Shown piece by piece: positions 7,575-16,701 of a DNA stretch of 32,268 nucleotides; the first letter of the stretch is position 1; each line of letters starts with the position of its first letter. Source of the stretch: Solirubrobacteraceae bacterium. Lineage in GTDB: Bacteria; Actinomycetota; Thermoleophilia; Solirubrobacterales; Solirubrobacteraceae. Position numbers and translations under genes: made by a program. The DNA lies in contig JAUJOF010000002.1 in assembly GCA_030447785.1 (NCBI GenBank), positions 1 to 32,268 of the forward strand, in the 5' to 3' direction. The notes beneath the pieces were generated by a model. That model worked only from the letters and a program-made list of their open reading frames with translations. It was not told the DNA's origin and searched no databases.

Positions 7575-9056
7575 TCAGGCGGCCAGCACCGGCAGGAGCG
7601 CCTGGAGCTTGATCTCCGTCTCGGCCAGCTCGGCGGCCGGGTCGGAATCGCGCACGACACCCACCCCGGCATAGCAGCGCGCAAGCGCGCCCTCGAGCAG
7701 GGCGCAGCGCAGCGCAACGGCGAAGTCGCCGTCCTCGTTCGCGTCCGTCCAGCCCACCGGCCCGGCGTACCAGCCGCGGTCAAGGCCCTCCAAGGCGGGG
7801 ATGAGGGTCGTCGCGTCGGCGCGCGGCTCTCCGCCCACCGCCGGCGTGGGGTGCAGCGCGCCGGCCAGCTCCACCGCGGAGGTCGGGCGGGCGAGCTGGG
7901 CGCGCACCGGCGTGGCCAGGTGCTGGATGTTGGCGACCTTGACCACCACCGGCTCGGGCGCAGCGGTCACCCACACCGCGTGGGGGCGCAGCGCGCGCTC
8001 GATGCGCCGGGTCACGATGGCGTGCTCCTCGCGGTCCTTCTCCGAGCGCAGCAGGCGCTCGCCCAGGTGGTCGTCCACCGCGGGATCGGCGCTGCGCCCG
8101 ATCGAGCCCGCCAGCGCGAGCGTCGCCGCGCGCATGCCCTCGCGGCGCAGCAGGAGCTCGGGGCTGGCCGCCACAAAGGCGCGCCCGCCGCGCCCGGCGC
8201 AGAAGACGTGGCAGGCGGGGAAGGCCTCGCGCAGCACGCCCAGCACGCCGGCGGCGTCGTGGTCGGCGAGCGCGTGCACCTGCACCTCGCGGGCGAGCAC
8301 CACCTTGCTCAGCGCCCCGGCGCGGATGCGCTCCACCGCTCGGGCCACCGCCCCCTCGTAGTGCTCGGGGGGCATGGCCGAGGCCACGCGCACCCGGCCC
8401 ACCGGGGCGGGGTCGAGCAGCGGCAGCGCCACCCTCGCGCGCAGCTCGCCCACCCGCGCGTCTGCCCGTTCCAGGAGCTGCTCGGGCACGTCGTCGGGAC
8501 GCGCGAGCGCGCTGACCGTCAGGCGCACGTCCTCGCCGCGGCGCGCGAGCGCCACCTCGGGCACGTGCAGCGACGCGGGCGCGTAGCCGCCCCAGTGCGG
8601 CGCGCTGCCGCCCTCGTCGGCGAAGGCGAAGCCGCCCACGGCCACCGGCCCGCAGCCGCGCGGGCCGTCGGGCGGGTCGAACAGGGCGTCGCCCACCAGG
8701 GCGCGCCAGCGTGCGGCCACCGCGGCGAAGCGCCGCGGCCCCGAGGCTTCGAGCTCCACTAGCGCCCCGAGCGCCCCGAGCGCCGTGGCCTCCCGGTCGG
8801 GCTGCTCCCAGCACCACCACGGCTCGCCCGCCCGCCGCGAGGCGGCGACCACCGCGCTGGGATCGACATCGGCGCCGACGCGCACCGTGACGCCGGCCAG
8901 CACCTCGCCCCCGCCCGCCCGCGCCCGCCCGACCGCCTCGGTCAGTCGCGCGAGGAGCCGCTCACGGTCGGCGGCGGGAAGGGCCAGGCGCTCGCGCCCG
9001 GCCAGAGCGCCTCCCGCGCCGGGCGGACCAGCCTTGGCGCGCGAGGCGCGGCTCAC
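7575..9056 (-). CDS. menF: Isochorismate synthase (MenF)
   Basis: This 493-aa chorismate-binding enzyme converts chorismate to isochorismate, the first step of the classical menaquinone route. The family core is in the second half: KVVLAREVQVHA, PELLLRREG, TLALAGSIGRS, SEKDREEHAIVTRRIERAL, HLATPVRAQL, HPTPAVGGEPR and ETEIKLQALL. The HPTPAVGG and SEKDREEH blocks are typical of the isochorismate and salicylate synthase branch, and menD and menH nearby favour menaquinone over siderophore use. The GTG at 9056 lies 19 bp after the ilvN stop, so it is probably co-transcribed with ilvBN. No disruption is seen. The first ~20 residues are low-complexity and the true start could be slightly downstream. 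Confidence 0.9.
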   Translation of the reverse strand: MSRASRAKAGPPGAGGALAGRERLALPAADRERLLARLTEAVGRARAGGGEVLAGVTVRVGADVDPSAVVAASRRAGEPWWCWEQPDREATALGALGALVELEASGPRRFAAVAARWRALVGDALFDPPDGPRGCGPVAVGGFAFADEGGSAPHWGGYAPASLHVPEVALARRGEDVRLTVSALARPDDVPEQLLERADARVGELRARVALPLLDPAPVGRVRVASAMPPEHYEGAVARAVERIRAGALSKVVLAREVQVHALADHDAAGVLGVLREAFPACHVFCAGRGGRAFVAASPELLLRREGMRAATLALAGSIGRSADPAVDDHLGERLLRSEKDREEHAIVTRRIERALRPHAVWVTAAPEPVVVKVANIQHLATPVRAQLARPTSAVELAGALHPTPAVGGEPRADATTLIPALEGLDRGWYAGPVGWTDANEDGDFAVALRCALLEGALARCYAGVGVVRDSDPAAELAETEIKLQALLPVLAA

Positions 9057-9075
9057 CGGTCCGCGCGCGCCGGGC

Positions 9076-9633
9076 TCACGTCTCGCCGCGGCCTCGCGAA
9101 ATGGCTATCTCCCCGGTACGCATCATCTCGATGAGCCCGAGGGGCCGCGCCATGGCCTCGAAGGCCTCGATCTTGTCGGTGGTCCCGGTGACCTCGACGA
9201 TCACCGAGCGCCGCCCGACGTCGACGACCTTGCCGCGAAAGATTTCGCAGACCTGCAAGACCTCGGCGCGCTGGGGCCCGTCGGCGGCGATCTTGAACAG
9301 CGCCAGCTCGCGCGAGACGGTATCCCTGGGCTCCAGGTCGCGAATCTTCAGGACGTTGATCAGCTTGTGCAGCTGCTTGGTGACATGGTCGATGGGGTGC
9401 AGCGCCCCGTCGACGGTCAGCGTGATGCGCGAGACGCTGAGGTCGTCGGTCGGCCCCACCGTCAGCGTGTCGATGTTGAAGCCCCGCCGCGCGAAGAGGC
9501 CAGCGATGCGCGTGAGCACGCCGGGCTTGTCCTCCACGAGGATCGACAGCACGTGCTTGCGCCCCGTGCGCATGCCACCGGCGGCCTCCAGCTCCTCGAG
9601 GCTCAGCAGCTCCTGGGTTCCGGGCTCACCCAT
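9076..9633 (-). CDS. ilvN: Acetolactate synthase small (regulatory) subunit
   Basis: The N-terminal ACT domain (SILVEDKPGVLTRIAGLFAR, then GFNIDTLTVGPTDD) is followed by the C-terminal ALS small-subunit domain (RELALFKI, EIFRGKVVDVG, VTGTTDKIEAF). It binds the catalytic subunit IlvB and confers feedback inhibition by valine in branched-chain amino-acid synthesis. I chose the ATG at 9633 (185 aa) over the GTG at 9642 because an AGGTGG ribosome-binding site lies 5 nt upstream of the ATG. The ilvB stop is at 9643, so the two genes are tightly coupled. The protein carries about 25 residues before the ACT domain, slightly longer than in many bacteria. Confidence 0.93.
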   Translation of the reverse strand: MGEPGTQELLSLEELEAAGGMRTGRKHVLSILVEDKPGVLTRIAGLFARRGFNIDTLTVGPTDDLSVSRITLTVDGALHPIDHVTKQLHKLINVLKIRDLEPRDTVSRELALFKIAADGPQRAEVLQVCEIFRGKVVDVGRRSVIVEVTGTTDKIEAFEAMARPLGLIEMMRTGEIAISRGRGET

Positions 9634-9638
9634 GACGC

Positions 9639-9644
9639 CCACCT
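9639..9644 (-). promoter_or_regulatory. Ribosome-binding site of ilvN
   Basis: The minus strand reads AGGTGG five bases before the ATG at 9633 and overlaps the ilvB stop codon. This decides the start of ilvN and suggests translational coupling to ilvB. Confidence 0.6.
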
Positions 9645-11319
9645 AGCCAACCATGTCGCGCGCGGCCTGGCCGGGCGCGATCATGGGGTACACGTTCTCC
9701 TCGCGGCCGACGCGCACGTCGACCATCACCGGGCCGGGCGTGGCGATCGCCTCGCGCAGGTTCTCCACCAGCCCCGCCTTCTCGGCGAAGCGCAGGCCGG
9801 TCGCCCCGTAGGCCTCGGCCAGCTTGACGAAGTCGGGGAAGTTGCCCATGTCCACCTGGGAGTAGCGGCGGTCCCAGAACAGCTCCTGCCACTGGCGCAC
9901 CATGCCCAGGTAGCCGTTGTTCATGATGAGCACCTTGATGTCGATGCCCTCCTGGGCGCAGGTGGCGAGCTCCTGCATGTTCATCTGCACCGACCCGTCG
10001 CCGGCGATGCACACCACCGTCTGATCGGGACAGCCGACCTTGGCCCCCATGGCGGCGGGCAGGCCGAAGCCCATGGTCCCCAGACCGCCCGAGTTGATCC
10101 ACTTGCGCGGCTGGTCGAAGTGGTAGTACTGCGCCGCCCACATCTGGTGCTGGCCGACGTCAGTGGTGACGATGGCGTCTCCCCCGGTGGCCTCGTAGAC
10201 GGCCTGGACCATGTACTGGGGCTTGATCTCCCCGTCCGTCGACTCCTCGTAGCGCAGGGGATACTTGGCCCGCCAGCCCTCGATGCGCTCCCACCACGCG
10301 TCCAGGCGGCTGGAGTCGGCCTCCAGGGCGCGGAACTCCGTGGCCAGGCGCCCGAGCACGTGGCGGGCGTCGCCCACGATCGGGATGTGGGCCGGCACGT
10401 TCTTGGAGATCTCGGCCGGGTCCACGTCGATGTGGATGAACTTGGCCCGCGGGGCGAACTCGCTGAGCTTGCCGGTGATGCGGTCGTCGAAGCGTGCGCC
10501 GATGGCGCAGATCAGGTCGGCCTCGTCCATCGCGTAGTTGGCCGCGCGGGTGCCGTGCATGCCGAGCATCCCCAGCCACAGCGGGTCGGGCGCCGGGTAG
10601 GCGCCCAGGCCCATGAGCGTGGCGGTGACGGGGAAGCGATCCAGACGGGCGAGATCGGTCAGCTCCTTGGCCGCGCCCGCGTTCACCACGCCGCCGCCCA
10701 CGTAGAAGACCGGCCGGCGCGCCGTGGCCAGCGCCTTGGCCGCCTGGCGGATCTGCTTGGCGTTGCCCTCCGTGGTGGGCTGGTAGCCGGGCAGTTTGAC
10801 GTCGGTGACCGGCTGGTAGTCGATCTCGGCCCGCGACAGGTCCTGGGGGATGTCGACCACCACGGGGCCGGGCCGCCCGGTGCGCGCGACGTGGAAGGCC
10901 TCGTGGATGGCGCGGGGTATCTCCAGCGGGTGCTGGATCATCCAGGAGTGCTTGACCGCGGGCATGGTGAGGCCCAGCGTGTCGGCCTCCTGGAAGCCGT
11001 CGGTGCCCAGCAGCTCGGTGCGCACCTGACCGGTGATGAAGACCACCGGCACGGAGTCCATCATCGCGTCCATGATCGGCGTGACCAGGTTGGTGGCGCC
11101 TGGGCCGCTCGTGCCCATGGCCACCCCCACGCGACCGGTGGCCTTGGCGTAGCCCTCGGCGGCGTGGCCGCCGCCGGCCTCGTGGCGCACCAGGATGTGG
11201 CGGATGCCCGCGTCGACGAACGCGTCGTAGGTGGGGAGGTTGGCTCCGCCGGGGAGGCCGAATACGACTTCCACGCCCTCCGCCTTCAAGCACTCCATGA
11301 CGGCATCGACCGCACGCAT
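9643..11319 (-). CDS. ilvB: Acetolactate synthase large (catalytic) subunit
   Basis: This 558-aa thiamine-diphosphate enzyme condenses pyruvate with pyruvate or 2-oxobutyrate, the committed step of valine, leucine and isoleucine synthesis. Visible features are GLPGGANLPTYDA, the catalytic Glu in HEAGGGHAAEGYA, TSGPGATNLVTPI, VDIPQDL, the central FAD/Rossmann-like domain (GGGVVNAG, ARFDDRITG) and the ThDP motif GDGSVQMNMQEL ... MNNGYLGMVRQWQ. The ATG at 11319 is fixed by an excellent ribosome-binding site. The open frame upstream of it, to 11868, is antisense or out-of-frame shadow. It heads ilvB-ilvN-menF. The 75 bp to the upstream zinc-ribbon gene could hold a promoter. I see no leader peptide or T-box. 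Confidence 0.96.
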   Translation of the reverse strand: MRAVDAVMECLKAEGVEVVFGLPGGANLPTYDAFVDAGIRHILVRHEAGGGHAAEGYAKATGRVGVAMGTSGPGATNLVTPIMDAMMDSVPVVFITGQVRTELLGTDGFQEADTLGLTMPAVKHSWMIQHPLEIPRAIHEAFHVARTGRPGPVVVDIPQDLSRAEIDYQPVTDVKLPGYQPTTEGNAKQIRQAAKALATARRPVFYVGGGVVNAGAAKELTDLARLDRFPVTATLMGLGAYPAPDPLWLGMLGMHGTRAANYAMDEADLICAIGARFDDRITGKLSEFAPRAKFIHIDVDPAEISKNVPAHIPIVGDARHVLGRLATEFRALEADSSRLDAWWERIEGWRAKYPLRYEESTDGEIKPQYMVQAVYEATGGDAIVTTDVGQHQMWAAQYYHFDQPRKWINSGGLGTMGFGLPAAMGAKVGCPDQTVVCIAGDGSVQMNMQELATCAQEGIDIKVLIMNNGYLGMVRQWQELFWDRRYSQVDMGNFPDFVKLAEAYGATGLRFAEKAGLVENLREAIATPGPVMVDVRVGREENVYPMIAPGQAARDMVG

Positions 11320-11324
11320 GCGCG

Positions 11325-11334
11325 ACCTCCTTCC
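11325..11334 (-). promoter_or_regulatory. Strong ribosome-binding site of ilvB
   Basis: The minus strand reads GGAAGGAGGT, a near-perfect anti-16S match, five bases before the ATG at 11319. It is the strongest such site I noticed in the window and fixes the ilvB start, excluding the much longer upstream open frame. Confidence 0.75.
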
Positions 11335-11393
11335 TGGTGTTCGCTGCTCGACAGGATCCAGTCCGCGCCCAGGGAGGCGCGAACCGTCCCAGT

Positions 11394-11678
11394 CTACCGC
11401 CCGATCGCCAGGCGCTCGTCGGCCTCCACCCACTCGAGCTCCTGGCCGCAGCAGGTGCACAGCGCGTCGGCCAGCGGCACGACCTTGCCACAGCGCGGGC
11501 AGGCGCGCTGGGGCTCGTCGCGCTCCATCCGGTAGACGAGGGCGACGAGCAATCCGACCACCGGGATGAGCCCGGAGATCAGGAACCAGATGAGAAAGGA
11601 GGAACCCTTCAGCCGGCCGACGACGCCGCCGGCCAGGCCGAAGAACAGGGCGATGATGATGTAGGCGCCGCCCGCCAT
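11394..11678 (-). CDS. Small membrane protein with C-terminal zinc ribbon
   Basis: A 94-aa protein with two hydrophobic segments (about residues 4-20 and 28-49) separated by a short basic loop. A cytoplasmic zinc-ribbon motif follows, with C60-P-R-C63 and C74-T-C-C77. The ATG at 11678 has a GAGGGG ribosome-binding site. I do not recognise a named family. The layout (short membrane anchor plus C-x2-C...C-x2-C) resembles many uncharacterised actinobacterial proteins. It lies 75 bp upstream of ilvB on the same strand. No function is assigned. Confidence 0.72.
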   Translation of the reverse strand: MAGGAYIIIALFFGLAGGVVGRLKGSSFLIWFLISGLIPVVGLLVALVYRMERDEPQRACPRCGKVVPLADALCTCCGQELEWVEADERLAIGR

Positions 11679-11699
11679 CGCCCCTCAGGGTAGGGCGGG

Positions 11700-11810
11700 T
11701 CAGCGTGGATGGGCCACGGACACCCGCGCGAGGCGGTAGCGGCGCACGGGGATCGCGTGTGGAGCGGGCTCGGAGCGGACCGGGATGAGGGTGAGGCGCT
11801 TGAAGGGCAT
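11700..11810 (-). CDS. Possible 36-residue ORF (weak)
   Basis: A short frame from ATG 11810 to TGA 11700 encodes a basic peptide beginning MPFKRLTLIPV. It lies in the gap between the zinc-ribbon gene and the broken membrane-protein gene. There is no clear ribosome-binding site and no family match. It is listed only because nothing else fills the gap, and it may be non-coding. Confidence 0.15.
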   Translation of the reverse strand: MPFKRLTLIPVRSEPAPHAIPVRRYRLARVSVAHPR

Positions 11811-11815
11811 GGCCG

Positions 11816-11866
11816 GGATCCTGGCGCAGGGCCGGCCGCCTGGCATTGGCCCGCGGGCCAGGATCC
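11816..11866. terminator. Inverted repeat, possible terminator
   Basis: A perfect 10-bp inverted repeat (GGATCCTGGC at 11816-11825 and its complement at 11857-11866) encloses a second GGGCC/GGCCC pairing (11829-11833 with 11848-11852). It lies just downstream of the broken membrane-protein gene (stop 11902) on the minus strand. It could act as a stem-loop terminator. There is no T-tract, so the call is tentative. Confidence 0.3.
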
Positions 11867-11901
11867 ATGCCGCGGGGCTGGCCGTCGGGAGGAGCGGCCG
11901 G

Positions 11902-12634
11902 TCAGCCGCGCGCCTGCTGGGCCGCGTGGTCGAGCGCCGGGCGCACCGGGGCGTCGAGGCGGCGGCGCAGGCGCCAGCGGGCGCCGGCGAAGGCGCGGTT
12001 GGCCACGGTGGCAAAGCCCTCCTCGTCGGCGCGCAGGGCCAGGAGCAGGTGGGCGATGCGATCGCCACCGGGCAGGTTCGTCGGCGCGCAGGGCCAGGAG
12101 CAGGTGGGCGATGCGATCGCCACCGGGCAGGTGGGGGTCATCGACGCGCACGCACCAGCAGTGCACGCGGCACGTGGAGAACGGCCCGCCCGTGCGCACC
12201 AGCAGGGCGCCGGCCTGGCCCACCAGCCAGGTGCCCAGGCGGCCCGGCTCGACCACGACGCCGGTGCGGGCGTGCAGCTCGCGGGCCTCATGGCCGACGA
12301 GGTCGCCCAGCAGCCCGACCGACACGCGCTCAGGGCCCTCGGGCGTCGCCTGGCGCCGTCGGGGCGGGCGCATCACGTTGGCCCCGCGCTGGGCGTAGAG
12401 GGCGGGGATGATCCACGCGTGGGCGAGCGCGACGAGCGATACGGGCAGCGCCAGGGGCTCGAGGACCACCAGGCCGATCGCCACGACCAGGAACGGGATG
12501 ACATGGGCGGCGAGGGTCAGGCCCCACAGCCACTCGGCCATGCGTAGCTCGCCGGGGTCCACGCGCCGGCGCCAGTACACGGCGGCGGTCTCGGGCAAAA
12601 CCTCGCGCGGCGCACCGGCCGCGTCGATCGCCAC
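11902..12634 (-). pseudogene. Membrane protein of unknown function, broken by a 55-bp tandem duplication
   Basis: The N-terminal part (GTG 12634) encodes about 30 polar residues and then two hydrophobic helices (GLTLAAHVIPFLVVAIGLVV and LALPVSLVALAHAWIIPALY). A soluble domain follows, with RVSVGLLGDLVGH and HARTGVVVEPGRLGTWLVGQ. At PHLPGGDRIAHLLLALRADE the reading frame is lost because a 55-bp unit is present twice (12023-12132). With one copy removed, the frame continues as ADEEGFATVANRAFAGARW and ends at 11902, giving about 225 aa. I do not recognise the family. The start lies 2 nt after the stop of the small gene at 12637, so the two are probably translated together. Either a genuine recent mutation or an assembly duplication could explain the break. 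Confidence 0.75.
12023..12132. repeat. Perfect 55-bp tandem duplication
   Basis: Bases 12023-12077 and 12078-12132 are identical. The match ends exactly at both edges (12022 against 12077, and 12078 against 12133, differ). Because 55 is not a multiple of three, the second copy shifts the frame of the enclosing membrane-protein gene. Confidence 0.95.
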
Positions 12635-12636
12635 GG

Positions 12637-12861
12637 CTACCCGCCGGAGATGGGCAGGCGCAGGATGACGGTGTCGGCGCCGACCGGCAGCTCGCGGACC
12701 TGCTCGGCGTGGCCGGGCCCGGTGCTCACCATGGCCAGGTAGCCGCGGTCCAGCTCACGGCGGAAGGCCGCGACGGCCGCCTCGACCGCCCGGGGGTCGT
12801 CGGCGCTCCACTCGGCGACGGTGGAGTGGCCGGTGTGGTCCATGCGGATGAGACGCGACAT
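12637..12861 (-). CDS. Small conserved-looking protein of unknown function
   Basis: This encodes a protein of 74 aa from ATG 12861. A GGGAGG ribosome-binding site lies about 10 nt upstream. It reads as a compact alpha/beta protein: MSRLIRMDHTGHSTVAEW, a helix ADDPRAVEAAVAAFRREL, then two strands ending GADTVILRLPISGG. The frame extends upstream to 13002, but the extra part is low-complexity and lacks a better start. The stop at 12637 is 2 nt before the membrane-protein start, implying coupled translation and a shared job. I do not recognise the family. Confidence 0.65.
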   Translation of the reverse strand: MSRLIRMDHTGHSTVAEWSADDPRAVEAAVAAFRRELDRGYLAMVSTGPGHAEQVRELPVGADTVILRLPISGG

Positions 12862-13082
12862 AGGTGGGAGGCCTCCCGTGGCGGGTGCGGACGAGGCATC
12901 GATGGTACTCCCCGAGCGATGACTTCGGACCACGCATGTCAGCGGGCGGGCGCCCAGTGCTCCCGCAAACGACGGACCGGCCGTACTTACGGGAGGGACC
13001 ACCGGCTCGGGGAGCTTCCGGCCAGCCCAGGGCGCGGCGCAGGACGTCGCGAAGGCCCCCGCTCACCGCGTGCGCTCCGGCA

Positions 13083-14481
<1,399 letters not shown>

Positions 14482-14485
<4 letters not shown>

Positions 14486-15927
14486 GCGCGGCCCCCGCCG
14501 GCGTCGAAGCCGATCGCGCCCTCCAGGGCGTGCGCGGCGTCGAGGATGGCGTTCTCGCTGAAGGCCGGCCCGGCGATCTGAAAGCCGGTGGGCAGGCCCA
14601 CCTGGCCCCCCTGCGGGGGGACGGCCAGGCCGTTGGGGATGGAGATGGCGGGCAGGCCGGCCAGCGACATCGGGACCGTGCAGTAGTCGTTGAGGTACAT
14701 GGCGAGGGGGTCGGCGACCTTGGTGCCCAGCCCGAAGGCGACGGTGGGCGCGGTGGGCGTGACGATGAAGTCAAAGCGCTCGAAGGCGGTGGCGAAGTCC
14801 TGGGCGATCTTCGTGCGCACCTTCTGCGCACGGGCGTAGTAGGCGTCGTAGTAGCCCGAGGACAGCGCGAAGGTCCCGAGCATGATGCGCCGCTTGACCT
14901 CCGGACCGAACCCCTCGTGGCGGGTGCGCGTGTACAGGGAGACCAGGTCGTTCGCTTTGCCCGCGCGCAGCCCGTAGCGCACGCCGTCGTAGCGCGCGAG
15001 GTTGGAGGAGGCCTCCGCGGGGGCCAGCACGTAGTAGGCCGACAGGCCGTGCTCGGCGTGGCGCAGGCGCGTGGTCTCCACGGTGGCCCCCAGCTCCTCC
15101 GCCGTGCGCAGGGTGCGCTCGAAGGCCTCCTGCACCCCGGGCTCGATGCCCTCGGCCTCGCCGCTGAGCTCCTCGGGGACGCCCAGGCGGATCCCGTCCA
15201 GACGCTCGGCGGTGGGGGTGGCGATCTCCTCGGGGAAGGCCAGCGACGTGGAGTCGCAGGGGTCGCGCCCGACCATGTGGCGCAGCAGCAGGGCGGCGTC
15301 GGTGACGTCGCGGGTCAGCGGGCCGGCCTGGTCCAGCGAGGAGGCGAAGGCGATCATGCCATAGCGGCTGACCGCTCCGTAGGTGGGTTTGAGCCCCACG
15401 ATCCCGCACAGGGCGGCGGGCTGACGATTCGAGCCGCCGGTGTCGGTCCCGATGGCCCACGGCGCGAGCCCCGCGGCCACCGCGGCGGCGCTGCCCCCGC
15501 TGGATCCGCCCGGCACGCACTCGCGGCTCCACGGGTTGAGCACCGGGCCGAAGGCGCAGTTCTCGTTGGAGGAGCCCATCGCGAACTCGTCCTGGTTGGT
15601 CTTGGCCAGCAGCGTCGCGCCCGCCCCGAGCAGGCGCTCCACCGCGGTCGCGGTGTAGGGCGGGCGGTAGCCCTCGAGGATGCGCGAGCCCGCCTGAGAG
15701 GGCACGCCCTCGGTGCAGAAAAGGTCCTTGACCGCGATCGGGACACCGCGCAGCGGACCCTCCACGGCTCCCCTTGCGGGCGTCTCGTCGGCCACCCAGG
15801 CGAAGGCGTTGAGGTCGTCGGCGGCCGCCCGCTCGCGGTAGGCGGCGAACAGCTCGCCGGCCGACAGCTCGCCGCGCCCCAGGGCGTCCACGGCCTGGGC
15901 GGCGGTCAGGTCGGTGGGCGCGCTCAC
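14482..15927 (-). CDS. gatA: GatA, Asp/Glu-tRNA amidotransferase subunit A
   Basis: This 481-aa amidase-signature enzyme releases ammonia from glutamine for GatB. The Ser-cisSer-Lys triad is visible as Lys67 ([10 protein letters not shown]), Ser142 ([12 protein letters not shown]) and Ser166 (GTDTGGS). The spacing of 75 and 24 residues matches the characterised S. aureus enzyme. Oddity: the residue after the nucleophile is Asn167 (GGSNRQPAA), where GatA proteins almost always have Ile (GGSIRQPAA). This is a single-base difference (AAT for ATT). GTG 15927 overlaps the gatC stop and the gatA stop overlaps gatB, so gatC-gatA-gatB is one translationally coupled operon. Confidence 0.96.
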
Positions 15928-16208
15928 GCCTGCGGGCTGGGGACAGAGAACCCCTGCGCCTCGACCTCGGGCGCGGCGCCCAGCGCCACCTCGGGCGGCA
16001 GCGAGGCGCGCGGCTCGTCCTGGCGCAGGGCGTTGGCGACCTCGACGACGTGGGAGGTGGGCGCCACCCCCTCGAGGTCCAGCTCGCCGATGCGCTCGAT
16101 GTGGTCGAGCACGTCGGACAGCTCGCCCACCATGCGGGCCACCTCCTGGTCGTCGAGCTCGAGGCGCGCCAGGCGCGCGACGTGCAGGACCTGCTCGCGG
16201 TCGATCAT
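15924..16208 (-). CDS. gatC: GatC, Asp/Glu-tRNA amidotransferase subunit C
   Basis: A 94-aa protein with the standard GatC layout: DREQVLHVARLARLELDDQE (helix 1), ELSDVLDHIERIGELDLEGV, PTSHVVEVANALRQDEP and a short tail. GatC wraps around the GatA-GatB interface and stabilises the complex. The ATG at 16208 lies 13 bp after the stop of the upstream small membrane protein, and the stop overlaps the gatA GTG by 4 nt. Confidence 0.95.
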   Translation of the reverse strand: MIDREQVLHVARLARLELDDQEVARMVGELSDVLDHIERIGELDLEGVAPTSHVVEVANALRQDEPRASLPPEVALGAAPEVEAQGFSVPSPQA

Positions 16209-16221
16209 GGCGTCCCGGATC

Positions 16222-16698
16222 TTACGAAGCGCTCCCGGGCGGGCGCTGGGCCGGTGGCGCCGGGCGCGGCGCGCCGCGGATGGCCAGCACCCGCTCGGTC
16301 TGCTCGCGCGCCTGGCGGGTCTGGGTCCCCTCGTCCTTCATGGAGCGAAAAGCGCCCCAGAACACGGCGGCCGCGCACGCCAGCCCCAGCCACGCGCCCG
16401 CGCCGATGCCCTCGCCCAGGGCGAACGGGATGCGGACCACCAGGACCACTGTGGCCACCAGCCCCAGCGGCGTCGCGACCACCGCCGCGCCCAGCGGAAG
16501 GGCCACGGTGCGCCTCAGCGCGCCCACGACTCCCAGCGCGATGCCCGACAGCGCGACGAGGGCCAGAAAGACGCCCAGCACGGGCAGCCCGGCCCAGCCG
16601 CTGCGGCCCCCGGACCACTCCAGGGCGAGCGCCACGAGCAGGCCGACCCCGGCCGCGAAGGCCAGCACGTCGCCCCAGCGCAGCAGACGCAGGTCCAC
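16222..16698 (-). CDS. Small integral membrane protein of unknown function
   Basis: A 158-aa protein with four hydrophobic segments (about residues 8-26, 37-62, 67-90 and 97-114). It ends in a charged, Pro-rich cytoplasmic tail starting FRSMKDEGTQTRQAREQTER. I do not recognise a named family. GTG 16698 is 3 nt from the folD stop and the stop is 13 bp before gatC, so it lies inside a housekeeping operon. Its position suggests constitutive expression but gives no function. Confidence 0.78.
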   Translation of the reverse strand: MDLRLLRWGDVLAFAAGVGLLVALALEWSGGRSGWAGLPVLGVFLALVALSGIALGVVGALRRTVALPLGAAVVATPLGLVATVVLVVRIPFALGEGIGAGAWLGLACAAAVFWGAFRSMKDEGTQTRQAREQTERVLAIRGAPRPAPPAQRPPGSAS

Positions 16699-16701
16699 GG
16701 C

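Noticed and set aside
6726..8762. A plus-strand open frame of about 680 codons opposite the glycosyltransferase and menF
   Set aside because: Antisense shadow, low-complexity composition and no family features.
8785..11535. A plus-strand open frame of about 900 codons opposite menF, ilvN and ilvB
   Set aside because: Antisense shadow of strongly supported genes; no recognisable domain.
12862..13082. Possible small minus-strand ORF between gatB and the 74-aa protein gene (GTG 13066)
   Set aside because: It runs into the next gene in a different frame, has low-complexity composition and no ribosome-binding site; treated as intergenic, possibly holding a promoter.
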